A stretch of DNA of 64,000 nucleotides from Croceivirga radicis (GCF_002072105.2 NZ_MTBC01000008.1:62001-126000); one strand, 5' to 3'. Positions 52,178 to 61,339 are shown, counted from the first letter of the stretch. The notes: generated from the sequence alone by a model not told the origin. Program-made: numbers and translations.

Positions 52178-53457
52178 TCCGCAGATTGAAGTAAGGGCAG
52201 CAATTTTTCCAGGTTTCCATCAATTGGTGTAAGAATGTCTAAACCCAAAAGGTGCGCTACAAACGGGTATACGTTAATATTTTCAACCTCAGCTACACTA
52301 GTACCTTTTGCAATGCTAGGGCCTTCTACATAAAAAATACCACCCATATCCGTATACCTATAGGGGTCATAACCATGTGTGCCTTCCGCCTTGGCTAAAT
52401 CTTCCTTTTTAGCCGCAGAATTAATAAGCGTATAGGGTGGTTCCGCTATTAGAACTATATCTCCTATTCTAGGGTTATTTTTAAAATTAAGATAATCAGG
52501 AACACTTTCTTTTGTGTAAGATGCAAAATGAGATTGCTTGGTCAAAACGTTTAATAGCGAATTTTTCTGGTCTTCAGAATCCGTATAAATCATCCCAACC
52601 GGGCCACCTAAAAAATTCTCATTATCAACGGAAACAAAATCATGTATGTTTATGAATTTAGAAACAGGCGTCATTCCATGATCTGATGTAACTATAAGGT
52701 AGACTGGCAATCCAGATTGTTGAATACCCTTTCTTAAAGCACCAATTTGTTTGTCTACAAAGGCCACGGCCTTAGAAACCTCATCAGATTCCGGGCCAAA
52801 TTTATGCCCTTGTGTATCTACTAAAGAAAAGTAAAGTGTAACCATATGTGGTCTGTCCTTTTCTGGCAATTGCAACCATTCCATTACCCGTTTCACCCTA
52901 AACTCATACGGTGTTTTTTTATCGTACTTGTAATAATATTTAGGATGTAACCCGTTAATATTGGCCTCGCTACCAACCCAAAAATAAGATGCGGATACCA
53001 TTCCTTGTAATTGAGCTAAATTCCAAAGCGGAACGCCACCGTACCAACCCCCATCTTCTACTGCGTTTCTATTACCAATGCTATACCTCTTTTTTATTTT
53101 AGTATCAAAAAAAGAATTGGCCACGATACCATGTTTAGATGGGTACAATCCTGTGGCTAGGGTATAATGGTTAGGAAAAGTTTTGGAAGGAAAAGATGGT
53201 AAGAGCATTTTTGCCCTAGCTCCGTTTTTGGCCATATCCAAAAGATTAGCAGCCTTGTATTTTTCTGCATAATCATGCCTAAAACCATCTAACGAAACCA
53301 TTATCACATATGGTTTAGCCTGCGCGTTCTTGGTATTCTCTATGAAGTTTGAAGCTATTTCTTTGGCAACAACAGCGTTATAATTTTCAGTTTGCGCCTG
53401 TAGGCTGTTACAAAAGCATAAAAACAATCCTAGACCGTAAAAAAGTTTAAAACTCAT
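52174..53457 (-). CDS. Nucleotide pyrophosphatase/phosphodiesterase-type (ENPP) protein
   Basis: 427 residues with a signal peptide ending in LQAQ. It has the alkaline-phosphatase superfamily core: VIMVSLDGFRHDY with the first metal Asp, FPSKTFPNHYTLATGLYPSK with the catalytic Thr, DTQGHKFGPES and TSDHGMTP with metal Asp and His, and EGTHGYDP. This is the ENPP subgroup, which cleaves phosphodiester or pyrophosphate bonds of nucleotides or lipids in the periplasm. Its stop overlaps the NamZ stop region by four bases, convergent. Confidence 0.9.
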   Translation of the reverse strand: MSFKLFYGLGLFLCFCNSLQAQTENYNAVVAKEIASNFIENTKNAQAKPYVIMVSLDGFRHDYAEKYKAANLLDMAKNGARAKMLLPSFPSKTFPNHYTLATGLYPSKHGIVANSFFDTKIKKRYSIGNRNAVEDGGWYGGVPLWNLAQLQGMVSASYFWVGSEANINGLHPKYYYKYDKKTPYEFRVKRVMEWLQLPEKDRPHMVTLYFSLVDTQGHKFGPESDEVSKAVAFVDKQIGALRKGIQQSGLPVYLIVTSDHGMTPVSKFINIHDFVSVDNENFLGGPVGMIYTDSEDQKNSLLNVLTKQSHFASYTKESVPDYLNFKNNPRIGDIVLIAEPPYTLINSAAKKEDLAKAEGTHGYDPYRYTDMGGIFYVEGPSIAKGTSVAEVENINVYPFVAHLLGLDILTPIDGNLEKLLPLLQSAD

Positions 53458-53517
53458 CTATCCATTTTATAATTGATGGAAAGCTACAAATTTCAATGTT
53501 TTGCCAGGGTTAAGTCT

Positions 53518-54348
53518 TTAATTAATTGTGGTTGGTTTTCTGTATTTGTGAAACGGTTGCCGCAGCAAACCTTTAATACTACTGTTCTCTTTTTCGTCTG
53601 GAAAAGTATCAACACCATATTTAATTTTATCACGGTCTAGCTCCATGTACGTTCCTAAAAGCCGGTCCCAAATAGAAAAGATATTTCCATAGTTACTATC
53701 TGTATAAGGTAATACATAATGATGATGTACTTTATGCATATCTGGGGATACTATTAAATAACTTATGGCTTTGTCAAATTTTCTTGGTAATGAAATATTG
53801 GCATGGTTAAATTGCGAACAAACTACGGAAAGACTTTGGTAAAGCATTATTACTCCTATGGGGGCACCAACTATAAAAACACCAAATAGTGTAAATGCGT
53901 ACCGTATACAACTTTCTAAAGGATGATGCCGGTTGGCCGTAGTGGTATCTACATTATGGTCTGAATGGTGAACCAAATGGACCATCCACAACGGTTTTAC
54001 TTTATGCTCTACCAAATGTGCCAAATAGGCGCCAAAAAAGTCTAAGAATAATACGCCCAAAATAACGTACAACCATAGGGGCATAGCCGGCATCCAATTA
54101 ATGATTCCAAAACTATTGTTTACCGCCCAATCTGAGCACAACAAAAGTAAAAATGCCAAAGGCATGTTTATGAGTATGGTGGTTAGAGTAAAGAAAAAAT
54201 TGGGTAAGGCATGTTGCCACTTTTTATAGTTTACCGAAAATAAAGGTACAATACCCTCCAATATCCAAAAGAAGGTAATTCCACCAACTAAAATTAATGA
54301 ACGGTGAAGCGGAGGTATTGTCTCAAAATATTTTATAATCGATTCCAT
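53518..54348 (-). CDS. Fatty-acid hydroxylase/sterol desaturase family membrane protein
   Basis: 276 residues, inner-membrane, with about four membrane segments (about 20-40, 50-75, 90-112, 160-180). The diiron His motifs are HLVEHKVKPLW and HLVHHSDHNVDTTTANRHHP in the first half, and HKVHHHYVLPYTDSNYGN in the second. The reaction in this group is oxygen-dependent C-H oxidation of a lipid or carotenoid; the substrate is not predictable. Length is normal for bacterial members. It starts 67 bases before the YkgJ gene on the same strand. Confidence 0.88.
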   Translation of the reverse strand: MESIIKYFETIPPLHRSLILVGGITFFWILEGIVPLFSVNYKKWQHALPNFFFTLTTILINMPLAFLLLLCSDWAVNNSFGIINWMPAMPLWLYVILGVLFLDFFGAYLAHLVEHKVKPLWMVHLVHHSDHNVDTTTANRHHPLESCIRYAFTLFGVFIVGAPIGVIMLYQSLSVVCSQFNHANISLPRKFDKAISYLIVSPDMHKVHHHYVLPYTDSNYGNIFSIWDRLLGTYMELDRDKIKYGVDTFPDEKENSSIKGLLRQPFHKYRKPTTIN

Positions 54349-54415
54349 CTTAATACAATTAGTATTGAAGTAGTGAATCCTAAATTAACAATCTTTAAGC
54401 TAAAAATGCAAAATA

Positions 54416-54913
54416 TTACTTTTTGGGCAAGCTTTGTTTCATTGCCTCAACAATATTGTATGCTGCTGGGCAAATAGCCACGTTTTTGAGGGTAAGATTA
54501 TTAATTTGATGGAATTTTTTACGGTCGGTATGCGGATATTCCCTACACGCTTTAGGCCGCACATCATAAATTGAACAATAATTATCCGTACCTAGAAAAA
54601 CACAAGGCACATTTTGTAAAACATAATCATTATCCTCATCTAATCGTAAATAGGCATCTATAAATTGAGTCGGCTTTAGGCGTAGTTTTTTTGCAATTCT
54701 TTCTATATCGGCATTAGTGAACAGTGGGCCAGTAGTTTTACAACAATTGGCACAGGTTAGACAATCTGTTTGCCTAAACTCCTTTTCGTGCAAATCTGCC
54801 ATTAGATAATCTAAGTTTTTAGGCGGCTTCTTTTTTAATTTGGCCAAAAACTTTTTATTCTCTTGGTGTTTTTGATTTGCCTTTTTAGGCAAATCCTTCA
54901 AAAAATCTTCCAT
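54416..54913 (-). CDS. YkgJ-type cysteine-cluster protein (UPF0153)
   Basis: 165 residues, no signal peptide. The cysteines lie in CLTCANCCKTTGPLF (about 55) and NVPCVFLGTDNYCSIYDVRP with CREYPHT and ICPAAY, the pattern of the YkgJ/UPF0153 metal-binding (probably zinc or iron-sulphur) family of unknown function. The ATG overlaps the stop codon of the DUF2059 gene upstream (TAATG), so it is translationally coupled to it. Confidence 0.88.
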   Translation of the reverse strand: MEDFLKDLPKKANQKHQENKKFLAKLKKKPPKNLDYLMADLHEKEFRQTDCLTCANCCKTTGPLFTNADIERIAKKLRLKPTQFIDAYLRLDEDNDYVLQNVPCVFLGTDNYCSIYDVRPKACREYPHTDRKKFHQINNLTLKNVAICPAAYNIVEAMKQSLPKK

Positions 54914-55437
54914 TACTCCTTCAACAACAAAACCGCGGTCTGGTACAAATCTTTACTCCAATATTCAGAAACCGCTTCAATTTCTTGGGTTAGTTGTGCT
55001 TTTTTAGTGTTTAATTTTTGGCCAATTTCAGAATAAAAAAAATCTTGAACGGTTATTCGTTGTTCTTCAGAAAGTCCACTCTTGTCCGCGATTAATTGCT
55101 TACCTGCATCTGAGGTATAAAAATCACTCATGGCGTTTAATTCTGCCTCTGTAAAGTTTTGTATATATATGGGCACTAATAAATCTTTGATTTCCAATAG
55201 GGCCTTTGGTTTGTTTCGCTCTAAAAACAACCAACCATTGGCATTTGCTTCTGACCTAGGGTATTGTTTTTCCATGAGAATTAGTAGCTGCCCATAGGCA
55301 TCTGAATATTGCATCATGGTGCCATTGGCCTCTAAATAAGCCCCAACTTTTTGGGTTAAATTAGAATCTTGGGCATTAATTGAAATTCCTATAAGTAAAC
55401 TAAAAAAGAGGAATACTATACCTTTGACTTTTTTCAT
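54913..55437 (-). CDS. DUF2059 domain exported protein
   Basis: 174 residues from the ATG at 55437 (MKKVKGIVFLFFSLLIGISI), a signal peptide followed by NAQDSN. A longer frame starting at 55500 adds a second hydrophobic stretch and is less likely. The mature helical domain has YIQNFTEAELNAMSDFYTSD and GLSEEQRITVQDFF, typical of DUF2059, a periplasmic family of unknown function. It is the first gene of a two-gene unit with the YkgJ gene and is divergent from the methyltransferase gene at 55481. Confidence 0.85.
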   Translation of the reverse strand: MKKVKGIVFLFFSLLIGISINAQDSNLTQKVGAYLEANGTMMQYSDAYGQLLILMEKQYPRSEANANGWLFLERNKPKALLEIKDLLVPIYIQNFTEAELNAMSDFYTSDAGKQLIADKSGLSEEQRITVQDFFYSEIGQKLNTKKAQLTQEIEAVSEYWSKDLYQTAVLLLKE

Positions 55438-55480
55438 AGCGATAATCCATAATCTAGACGTGCAAAATACAAATAAAAAT

Positions 55481-56191
55481 ATGGTAGACGTAATGGGCAT
55501 AGCCCTAATAGAGCATTTGACACAAAATAGTAAAGAATCTATTATTACCCATTCTACCTTAGAAGAAAATGGCAGCTTACCCTTAGACTATTTGTTCAGG
55601 GATTTTTCCCAAATGCCCAAGTTAGAAAAGCATGCATTAACCTTATGTAAGGGCGCTGTTTTGGATATTGGCTGCGGTGCAGGTAGCCATGCCTTATATC
55701 TACAAAATAAAGGGTTAAAAGTAACTGCTTTGGACAAATCTAAAGGAGCCATAGAAGTATGTGAAAAAAGAGGCTTGCAATCAACTATTTGTACCAACAT
55801 TTTGGATTATAGTGAAGAAAAATTTGATACGCTATTGCTCTTAATGAACGGCATTGGAATTGCTGGTAGTCTAGAACAATTACCCAACTACCTAAACCAT
55901 TTTAGAACCTTGTTACAGCCTAATGGGCAAATTTTATTGGATAGTAGCAATATAATTTACATGTTTGATGCAGACGAGGATGGGGGCTATTGGATTCCAG
56001 GGGATACAGATTATTATGGAGAAGTAAAGTTTACAATGGAATATAAAACATATAAGAGCGATACTTTCCCTTGGTTATATATAGATTTTGAGACCCTAGA
56101 AAGAGTAGCCTTATATTGTGGATTTGCTTGTGAAAAAATAATGGAAGGAGAACATTATGATTATCTAGCAAAACTTAGCCTTCTTGCGTAA
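55481..56191 (+). CDS. Class I SAM-dependent methyltransferase
   Basis: 236 residues from the ATG at 55481 (MVDVMGIALIEHLTQNSKES). A longer frame (from 55424) overlaps the divergent DUF2059 start and is rejected. Residues about 60-160 are the class I fold with motif I in AVLDIGCGAGSHALYLQNKG, the acidic end of motif II in TALDKSKGAIEVC, TLLLLMNGIGIAGSLEQLPN, and LQPNGQILLDSSN (motif III). The acceptor is unknown. The C-terminal part (YWIPGDTDYYGEVKFTMEYK in part) is not diagnostic. Confidence 0.85.
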   Translation: MVDVMGIALIEHLTQNSKESIITHSTLEENGSLPLDYLFRDFSQMPKLEKHALTLCKGAVLDIGCGAGSHALYLQNKGLKVTALDKSKGAIEVCEKRGLQSTICTNILDYSEEKFDTLLLLMNGIGIAGSLEQLPNYLNHFRTLLQPNGQILLDSSNIIYMFDADEDGGYWIPGDTDYYGEVKFTMEYKTYKSDTFPWLYIDFETLERVALYCGFACEKIMEGEHYDYLAKLSLLA

Positions 56192-56238
56192 TAATAGATA
56201 ATCTTTTTCGACGTTTATATTTAGATAACTTTTTTGCC

Positions 56239-57156
56239 ATGAAACGTTTTTCCCTAATTATTCTTTTAGGTATGGCTATTTTATTGGCCAATTGCTCCAA
56301 GGACAATACAGATGACAGCGGAACCAATAACTCAGGAAACGAAAATGAAGTTGAAAACATAGACAAGAGTGGAAACTTATTGCCCACAGGAGCTTCTGCG
56401 AACGATTTATTGACGAATACAAATTTCGAAAATTTACTTATCGAAATTGCTTACGTAGCAGGATACCGCCCCACCCCAGAGGCAATGGATAATTTTATCG
56501 CCTTTTTAAGACAGCATACGTTTAAGCAAAATATCACGATTAACTACCTTGAGTTACCCTCCCCAGAAGAAGAAACCTTGGAGTTACAAGAAATTGGAGA
56601 TTTAGAAATAGAAAACCGCACCGCTTATAATACAGACAATACCTTAGCTGTTTACATATATTTTGCAGATGCACCTTCTGATGGTGACGATTCTGACGAA
56701 GGCTTGGTTACACTTGGCGCCGTATATCGTAATACATCTATGGTTATTTATGAAGAAACCATAAGGAGCCTTGCCAGCAGAAGTGTTCTAATTTCCAATG
56801 AAGATGTAGAGACGGCAACCTTAAATCATGAATTTGGACATCTTTTTGGTTTGGTAGACTTAAGCGGCACACAAAATGGCGAAGAAATTACCTATACGCC
56901 TATGGTTAATGATCATGAAGATCCTGAGGCAGCAGATCATTGTGCCGTAGAAGGATGCTTAATGCGTGCAGAACTTCAGTTTAATACAAATTTTAAAGGA
57001 GAAACGCATCTTAACAAAAATGGCATACATAGCGCTTGTTCACTTTCTGGAGAAAGCATGCTTAGTTTATTAAATACCCAAGCTGGGCAAAGTGCTAGGG
57101 TACCTGGTTTGGATGCCGAGTGCATTTTAGATTTACAAAACAACGGTGGCCGTTAA
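56239..57156 (+). CDS. Lipoprotein zinc metalloprotease
   Basis: 305 residues. The signal peptide ends in the lipobox LANC (Cys about 19), followed by a low-complexity SKDNTDDSGTNNSGNENE linker common in surface-exposed lipoproteins. Active-site motif NHEFGHLFGLVD (about 198-209) is the metzincin HExxHxxGxxD pattern, with the zinc His pair, catalytic Glu and a third ligand. A Met-turn-like CLMRAELQ lies about 40 residues further. It should cleave proteins outside or in the periplasm. A family name such as the pappalysin-like group cannot be assigned. It converges on queE with six bases between stops. Confidence 0.78.
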   Translation: MKRFSLIILLGMAILLANCSKDNTDDSGTNNSGNENEVENIDKSGNLLPTGASANDLLTNTNFENLLIEIAYVAGYRPTPEAMDNFIAFLRQHTFKQNITINYLELPSPEEETLELQEIGDLEIENRTAYNTDNTLAVYIYFADAPSDGDDSDEGLVTLGAVYRNTSMVIYEETIRSLASRSVLISNEDVETATLNHEFGHLFGLVDLSGTQNGEEITYTPMVNDHEDPEAADHCAVEGCLMRAELQFNTNFKGETHLNKNGIHSACSLSGESMLSLLNTQAGQSARVPGLDAECILDLQNNGGR

Positions 57157-57162
57157 ACGGCT

Positions 57163-57795
57163 TTACGGAATGTTTAAATATTTATGTGTTTGTAAAGAAA
57201 CTTTCCATTGCGGATTGGCCATAACATAATCTACGATCATTGGCACCACTTTATCTCGCACACTCCACTCTGGCTGTAGGTATAGAATACAATCTTTGTT
57301 TACTTTTTTAGCTTGTTCTTCGGCGAAAATTAAATCATGTTTGTTGTAAACGATTACTTTTAACTCGTTTGCTTTTTCATAAACTTCCGGAACAGGCAAT
57401 TTCATTTTCTTGGGAGATAGGCAAATCCAGTCCCAAACACCTGTTAACGTATAGGCCCCAGAAGTTTCTATATGCGTTTTTAAGCCCTTGGCTTTTAGAC
57501 CTTGGGTCAATGGTCCCATATCCCAAGTAAGTGGCTCTCCTCCTGTTATCACAATGGTATCAGAATAGCTGGCCGCATTGTTTATAATTTTTTCTATTGC
57601 CGTTGGTGGATGCGTCTCTGCATTCCAACTTTCTTTAACATCGCACCAATGGCAACCTACGTCGCAACCGCCTACCCTAATAAAATAAGCTGCCGTACCC
57701 TTAAAATACCCTTCTCCTTGAATGGTGTAAAATTCTTCCATCAAGGGCAGCATCTGCCCTTTCTCCACCAAATCCATAACATCCTGTAAAACCAT
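57163..57795 (-). CDS. queE: 7-carboxy-7-deazaguanine synthase QueE
   Basis: 210 residues, the short QueE type. A radical-SAM enzyme making 7-carboxy-7-deazaguanine in queuosine synthesis. Fe-S motif VGGCDVGCHWCDVKESW has Cys-x3-Cys-x2-Cys; before it is FYTIQGEGYFKGTAAYFIRV with the substrate-binding QGEG, then VITGGEPLTWDMGPL and HIETSGAYTL. The C-terminal part (DCILYLQPEWSVRDK, GNPQWKVSLQTHKYLNIP-like PQWKVSLQTHKYLNIP) is family-typical. The neighbour RidA gene lies 15 bases upstream on the same strand, so they may be co-transcribed. Confidence 0.94.
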   Translation of the reverse strand: MVLQDVMDLVEKGQMLPLMEEFYTIQGEGYFKGTAAYFIRVGGCDVGCHWCDVKESWNAETHPPTAIEKIINNAASYSDTIVITGGEPLTWDMGPLTQGLKAKGLKTHIETSGAYTLTGVWDWICLSPKKMKLPVPEVYEKANELKVIVYNKHDLIFAEEQAKKVNKDCILYLQPEWSVRDKVVPMIVDYVMANPQWKVSLQTHKYLNIP

Positions 57796-57810
57796 TTTGC
57801 AAAGATAATA

Positions 57811-58269
57811 TTACTTAACGGCAATCACATCAATTTCTATAGCAGCGTTTCTTGCCAAGCCAGCGGCAGCAAAAGTGGTTCGTGCCGGTTTCTTAGTAAA
57901 GTAAGTTGAATATACCTTGTTAAAAGTTGCAAAATCTTCCATAGAACTTAAGATTACCGTACACTTAACCACGTTATCCAAGTCCATATCATGTTGTTTC
58001 AATACGGATGTTATATTAGCAATAGCTTGGTGGGTTTCTGCAACAATTCCGCCCTTTACCAATGTTCTGGTGGTATGGTCCATTCCAATTTGCCCGGCTA
58101 AAAAGTACAAGTTACCGACTTGTACCACGTCGCTAAACGGCGCATTTTGTTTTTTTACTTCGTGCGATGGATGAAATGTAACAGGCGTTTTATCTTGTGA
58201 ACGAGCAGAAAATGAAAATAGAATAACAGTTAAAACAACCATTACTAAGATTTTAGTATTCAATTGCAT
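57811..58269 (-). CDS. Exported RidA family protein
   Basis: 152 residues from ATG 58269 (MQLNTKILVMVVLTVILFSF), a signal peptide ending SARSQ; a longer in-frame ATG at 58305 lacks a better signal. The rest is a RidA/YjgF trimer domain: VQVGNLYFLAGQIGMDHTT, GGIVAETHQAIANITSVLKQ, VVKCTVILSSMEDFATFNKV, ARTTFAAAGLARNAAIEIDV with the substrate-contacting Arg. RidA normally acts in the cytoplasm as an enamine/imine deaminase, so a secreted copy is unusual. Catalytic function in the periplasm is unknown. Confidence 0.85.
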   Translation of the reverse strand: MQLNTKILVMVVLTVILFSFSARSQDKTPVTFHPSHEVKKQNAPFSDVVQVGNLYFLAGQIGMDHTTRTLVKGGIVAETHQAIANITSVLKQHDMDLDNVVKCTVILSSMEDFATFNKVYSTYFTKKPARTTFAAAGLARNAAIEIDVIAVK

Positions 58270-58340
58270 AGGCCTTTTGTTGATTAATTTGCTTTTACAC
58301 TTCACCTAATTTACCCTATTTTTATCGCAAAGTTATTCCA

Positions 58341-59852
58341 ATGGACAAGAAAGCATCGTTTTTAGCAGAAATAGAAAAAGGATATAGCATTAAAGGCGAA
58401 TCCATTATCATGGGAGGCGCTATGCTAGATGGGGAAACACAAAAAGATGCTTTTGTAAAAATTCCATTAAAAACCTTAAATAGACATGGATTAATTGCAG
58501 GTGCCACCGGAACCGGTAAAACCAAAACCTTACAGGTACTTGCAGAAAACCTTTCTGAACAAGGAGTTCCCGTCCTTTTAATGGACTTAAAAGGAGATTT
58601 GAGTGGAATTGCCCAACCAAGTGAAGGCCACCCTAAAATTGATGAAAGACACGAGGCTATTGGCATCCCCTTTAACGCTAAAGGCTTTCCGGTAGAAATT
58701 TTATCGCTTTCAGAACAAGACGGTGTACGTTTAAGAGCTACAGTATCTGAATTTGGTCCCGTGCTCTTGTCTAGAATATTGGATTTAACCACTACCCAAG
58801 AAGGCATAATGGCGGTTGTTTTTAAATATTGTGACGACCAAAAAATGCCATTGCTAGATTTAGAAGACCTTAAGAAGGTTTTGCAATATGCCACTGGCGC
58901 AGGTAAAAAGGAATTCCAAGAAGCTTATGGTAGAATATCTACTAGTTCTACCGGAACCATTTTAAGAAAAATAATAGAACTGGAACAACAGGGAGCAGAA
59001 CTGTTCTTTGGGGAGAAATCTTTTGAAGTTGATGATTTAACACGTATTGACGAAAATGGTAATGGGTATATAAACATTATTAGATTAACGGATATACAGG
59101 ATAAACCTAAGCTATTCTCTACCTTTATGCTGAGCTTACTGGCAGAAATTTATGCCACGTTTCCTGAACAAGGAGATAGTGATAGACCAGAATTGGTGCT
59201 CTTTATAGACGAAGCGCACTTAATATTTGACAATGCATCAAAAGCCCTCTTAGACCAAATAGAAAGCATAGTAAAATTAATACGCTCTAAAGGCATAGGT
59301 CTTTTCTTTGTTACCCAAAACCCAACAGATATTCCAGATGATGTTTTGGCACAGCTGGGTTTAAAAGTACAACACGCCTTGAGGGCCTTTACCGCAAAAG
59401 ATAGAAAAGCAATTAAACTTACTGCCCAAAACTATCCGGATACTGAGTTTTATGATACCGAAGAAGTACTAACAAGTTTAGGAATTGGAGAGGCACTTAT
59501 TTCTGCTTTAGATGAAAAAGGCAGGCCTACCCCGTTAGCGGCTACTTTGTTACGGGCCCCAATGAGTAGAATGGACGTGCTTACCCCAAAAGAATTAAAA
59601 AGTTTATTGGATAAATCCCAATTAATCAAAAAGTATAATGAAGAGATTGATAGGGAAAGTGCCTATGAAATTTTAAACGAAAAAATAGAAAAGGCAGAAC
59701 AAGAGGCCGAAAAAGAAAAAGAACAAAAAAGCACTTCTAGAAGAAGAAGTACAAGTAGCAGAAGTACCAGAATGAATCCCGTGGTAAAAGTGTTGACCAG
59801 TGCTACGTTTATTAGAGGTGTTCTAGGGGTTCTTAAAAAAGTAATACGTTAA
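58341..59852 (+). CDS. HerA-like P-loop ATPase (DUF853)
   Basis: 503 residues. Walker A is IAGATGTGKTKTLQVLAE (about 52), followed by VPVLLMDLKGDLSGIAQPSE. Walker B is LVLFIDEAHLIFDNA, then GIGLFFVTQNPTDIPDDVLA and an arginine-finger region (ALRAFTAKDRKAI). This is the DUF853/helicase HerA-like C-terminal family, hexameric DNA-pumping-type ATPases of uncertain role. The C-terminal tail is highly charged (KEKEQKSTSRRRSTSSRSTR), then VTSATFIRGVLGVLKKVIR. It is followed at eight bases by a small lipoprotein gene, with which it may be co-transcribed. Confidence 0.88.
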   Translation: MDKKASFLAEIEKGYSIKGESIIMGGAMLDGETQKDAFVKIPLKTLNRHGLIAGATGTGKTKTLQVLAENLSEQGVPVLLMDLKGDLSGIAQPSEGHPKIDERHEAIGIPFNAKGFPVEILSLSEQDGVRLRATVSEFGPVLLSRILDLTTTQEGIMAVVFKYCDDQKMPLLDLEDLKKVLQYATGAGKKEFQEAYGRISTSSTGTILRKIIELEQQGAELFFGEKSFEVDDLTRIDENGNGYINIIRLTDIQDKPKLFSTFMLSLLAEIYATFPEQGDSDRPELVLFIDEAHLIFDNASKALLDQIESIVKLIRSKGIGLFFVTQNPTDIPDDVLAQLGLKVQHALRAFTAKDRKAIKLTAQNYPDTEFYDTEEVLTSLGIGEALISALDEKGRPTPLAATLLRAPMSRMDVLTPKELKSLLDKSQLIKKYNEEIDRESAYEILNEKIEKAEQEAEKEKEQKSTSRRRSTSSRSTRMNPVVKVLTSATFIRGVLGVLKKVIR

Positions 59853-59859
59853 GCTATAT

Positions 59860-60402
59860 ATGATGAAGAAAATAGTGGGTATGGTAGGTTTGCTTGCCAT
59901 AATAGGTTGTAAGGAAAAAGATACTGCCTTTCTAATAAGCAATGATAAAGTTGGCAAACTAGACCAAATAAGTTTGGTTAGGGACTTAGATTTAATTTAT
60001 GCGGACGATTCTATAGTAAAAGACACTTTTTCTACAAGATTAGATGGTGCCAACCGCAAAGTAAAGGTCTTTGAAAAAGGAGGAAAACACTTACTAACCC
60101 TAACCCCTACAGACGATAGCATACCAAAAATAGAAAACGTTCAAATAATGGACCCACGTTTTACCACGGAAGACGGTATTGGCCTAAACAGTACGTTCAA
60201 AGACATTCAAGACCGGTATACCATAAAAAAAATAGTAACCGCGTTGAACAACATTGTCATTTTTGTTAATGAGACCAATTTATATTTTACTATAGATAAA
60301 GAGCAGTTACCAGAAAATTTAAGATATAGCAAAGGAAACGTAGAAGCTGTTCAAATTCCTGATGATGCCAAGATTAAATTTTTAATGCTGGGCTGGGATT
60401 AA
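59860..60402 (+). CDS. Lipoprotein, function unknown
   Basis: 180 residues with a lipobox IIGC (Cys about 17). The mature region alternates acidic strands (DKVGKLDQISLVRDLDLIYA, KVKVFEKGGKHLLTLTPTDD, GIGLNSTFKDIQDRYTIKKI, IVIFVNETNLYFTIDKEQLP). The segment GIGLNSTFKDIQDRY recalls several Bacteroidota lipoproteins of unknown function. It begins eight bases after the HerA-like gene and ends in a palindromic hairpin. Confidence 0.68.
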   Translation: MMKKIVGMVGLLAIIGCKEKDTAFLISNDKVGKLDQISLVRDLDLIYADDSIVKDTFSTRLDGANRKVKVFEKGGKHLLTLTPTDDSIPKIENVQIMDPRFTTEDGIGLNSTFKDIQDRYTIKKIVTALNNIVIFVNETNLYFTIDKEQLPENLRYSKGNVEAVQIPDDAKIKFLMLGWD

Positions 60403-60433
60403 ATAGCTATTCCCAGATATGGGAACGCTATTT
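60401..60433 (+). terminator. Hairpin overlapping the end of the 59860 gene
   Basis: Extended imperfect palindrome: AAATAGC (60401-60407) with GCTATTT (60427-60433) and TTCCCA (60410-60415) with TGGGAA (60420-60425), loop GATA. No long T-run follows, so termination is uncertain; a stability role is possible. Confidence 0.45.
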
Positions 60434-60464
60434 AATACACTACTAAATCAGAAGAAGTATTTTA

Positions 60465-61307
60465 ATGAAAAAAACCCTAGAAAGAATAGTTCCTAAACTA
60501 TACGGTAAGTGGTTGAATTTTATAGCTTTTTTCTCTCCAAGAACAGCTGCTAAAATAGGTTTTGATATTTTTTGCACCATTAGAAAGGGTAGGGTTAAGC
60601 CAGAGCAAGTTTCCTTTTTAGATGCTGCAAAGCATTCTGTTGAACTTATAGGAGAACAACAAATACAGACCTACACATGGAGGGGAACAAAAGAAACGGT
60701 ATTGCTCTTACACGGTTGGGAAAGCAACACCTACAGATGGCGCAATTTAATTGCCAAATTAAAAGAACATAACTTTAATATTATCGCGTTTGACGCCCCT
60801 GCTCATGGCCATTCTACGGGCAAAATGCTCCATGTTCCGTTGTATGCAGCTTCTACCAGGTATATATTGGACAAATTTAATCCAGATTACGTGGTTGCCC
60901 ATTCCATGGGAGGAATGACCATACTTTTTGACCATTTTTTAAACCCGAAAGATCATGTTAAAAAAATAGTTACCATTGGTTCTCCTTGCGACTTTGAAAG
61001 TTTTATGCACCACTACCAAGCCATTTTAAAATTCAATGACAAAGTTTGGAAAGCCATGGACCAACGCTTAAAACGTGTTTTTGGTTTTCACATAAACGAA
61101 TTTAAAAGTTCTCTATTTGTAGCCAATAATAAGGTGCCAGGTCTACTTTTTCATGATGTGGAAGACAAACAAGTATTGCATACCGAATCTATCAAGGTAC
61201 ATGAAAGTTGGAAAAATAGCAGATTGGTACTTACAACAGGACTAGGGCACTCCATGCATCAAGAAGAAGTAAATGAGGAAATCATAACTTTTTTGGAGTC
61301 AAACTAG
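60465..61307 (+). CDS. Alpha/beta hydrolase
   Basis: 280 residues. The alpha/beta fold is shown by VLLLHGWESNTYRWRNLI (HGW oxyanion), FDAPAHGHSTG, and the nucleophile elbow VVAHSMGGMTILF with Ser about 143. The charge relay His is probably in TTGLGHSMHQEE (C-terminus). The N-terminus has no clear signal peptide; MKKTLERIVPKLYGKWLN-type starts occur in cytoplasmic forms. Substrate unknown. It stands 62 bases after the lipoprotein gene. Confidence 0.85.
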   Translation: MKKTLERIVPKLYGKWLNFIAFFSPRTAAKIGFDIFCTIRKGRVKPEQVSFLDAAKHSVELIGEQQIQTYTWRGTKETVLLLHGWESNTYRWRNLIAKLKEHNFNIIAFDAPAHGHSTGKMLHVPLYAASTRYILDKFNPDYVVAHSMGGMTILFDHFLNPKDHVKKIVTIGSPCDFESFMHHYQAILKFNDKVWKAMDQRLKRVFGFHINEFKSSLFVANNKVPGLLFHDVEDKQVLHTESIKVHESWKNSRLVLTTGLGHSMHQEEVNEEIITFLESN

Positions 61308-61339
61308 AAGTTACTTTTCAAGTAATTTGAAAATAAAAA

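Noticed and set aside
58322-58894. 190-codon minus-strand frame
   Set aside because: Antisense shadow of the HerA-like ATPase, whose Walker motifs are clear on the plus strand.
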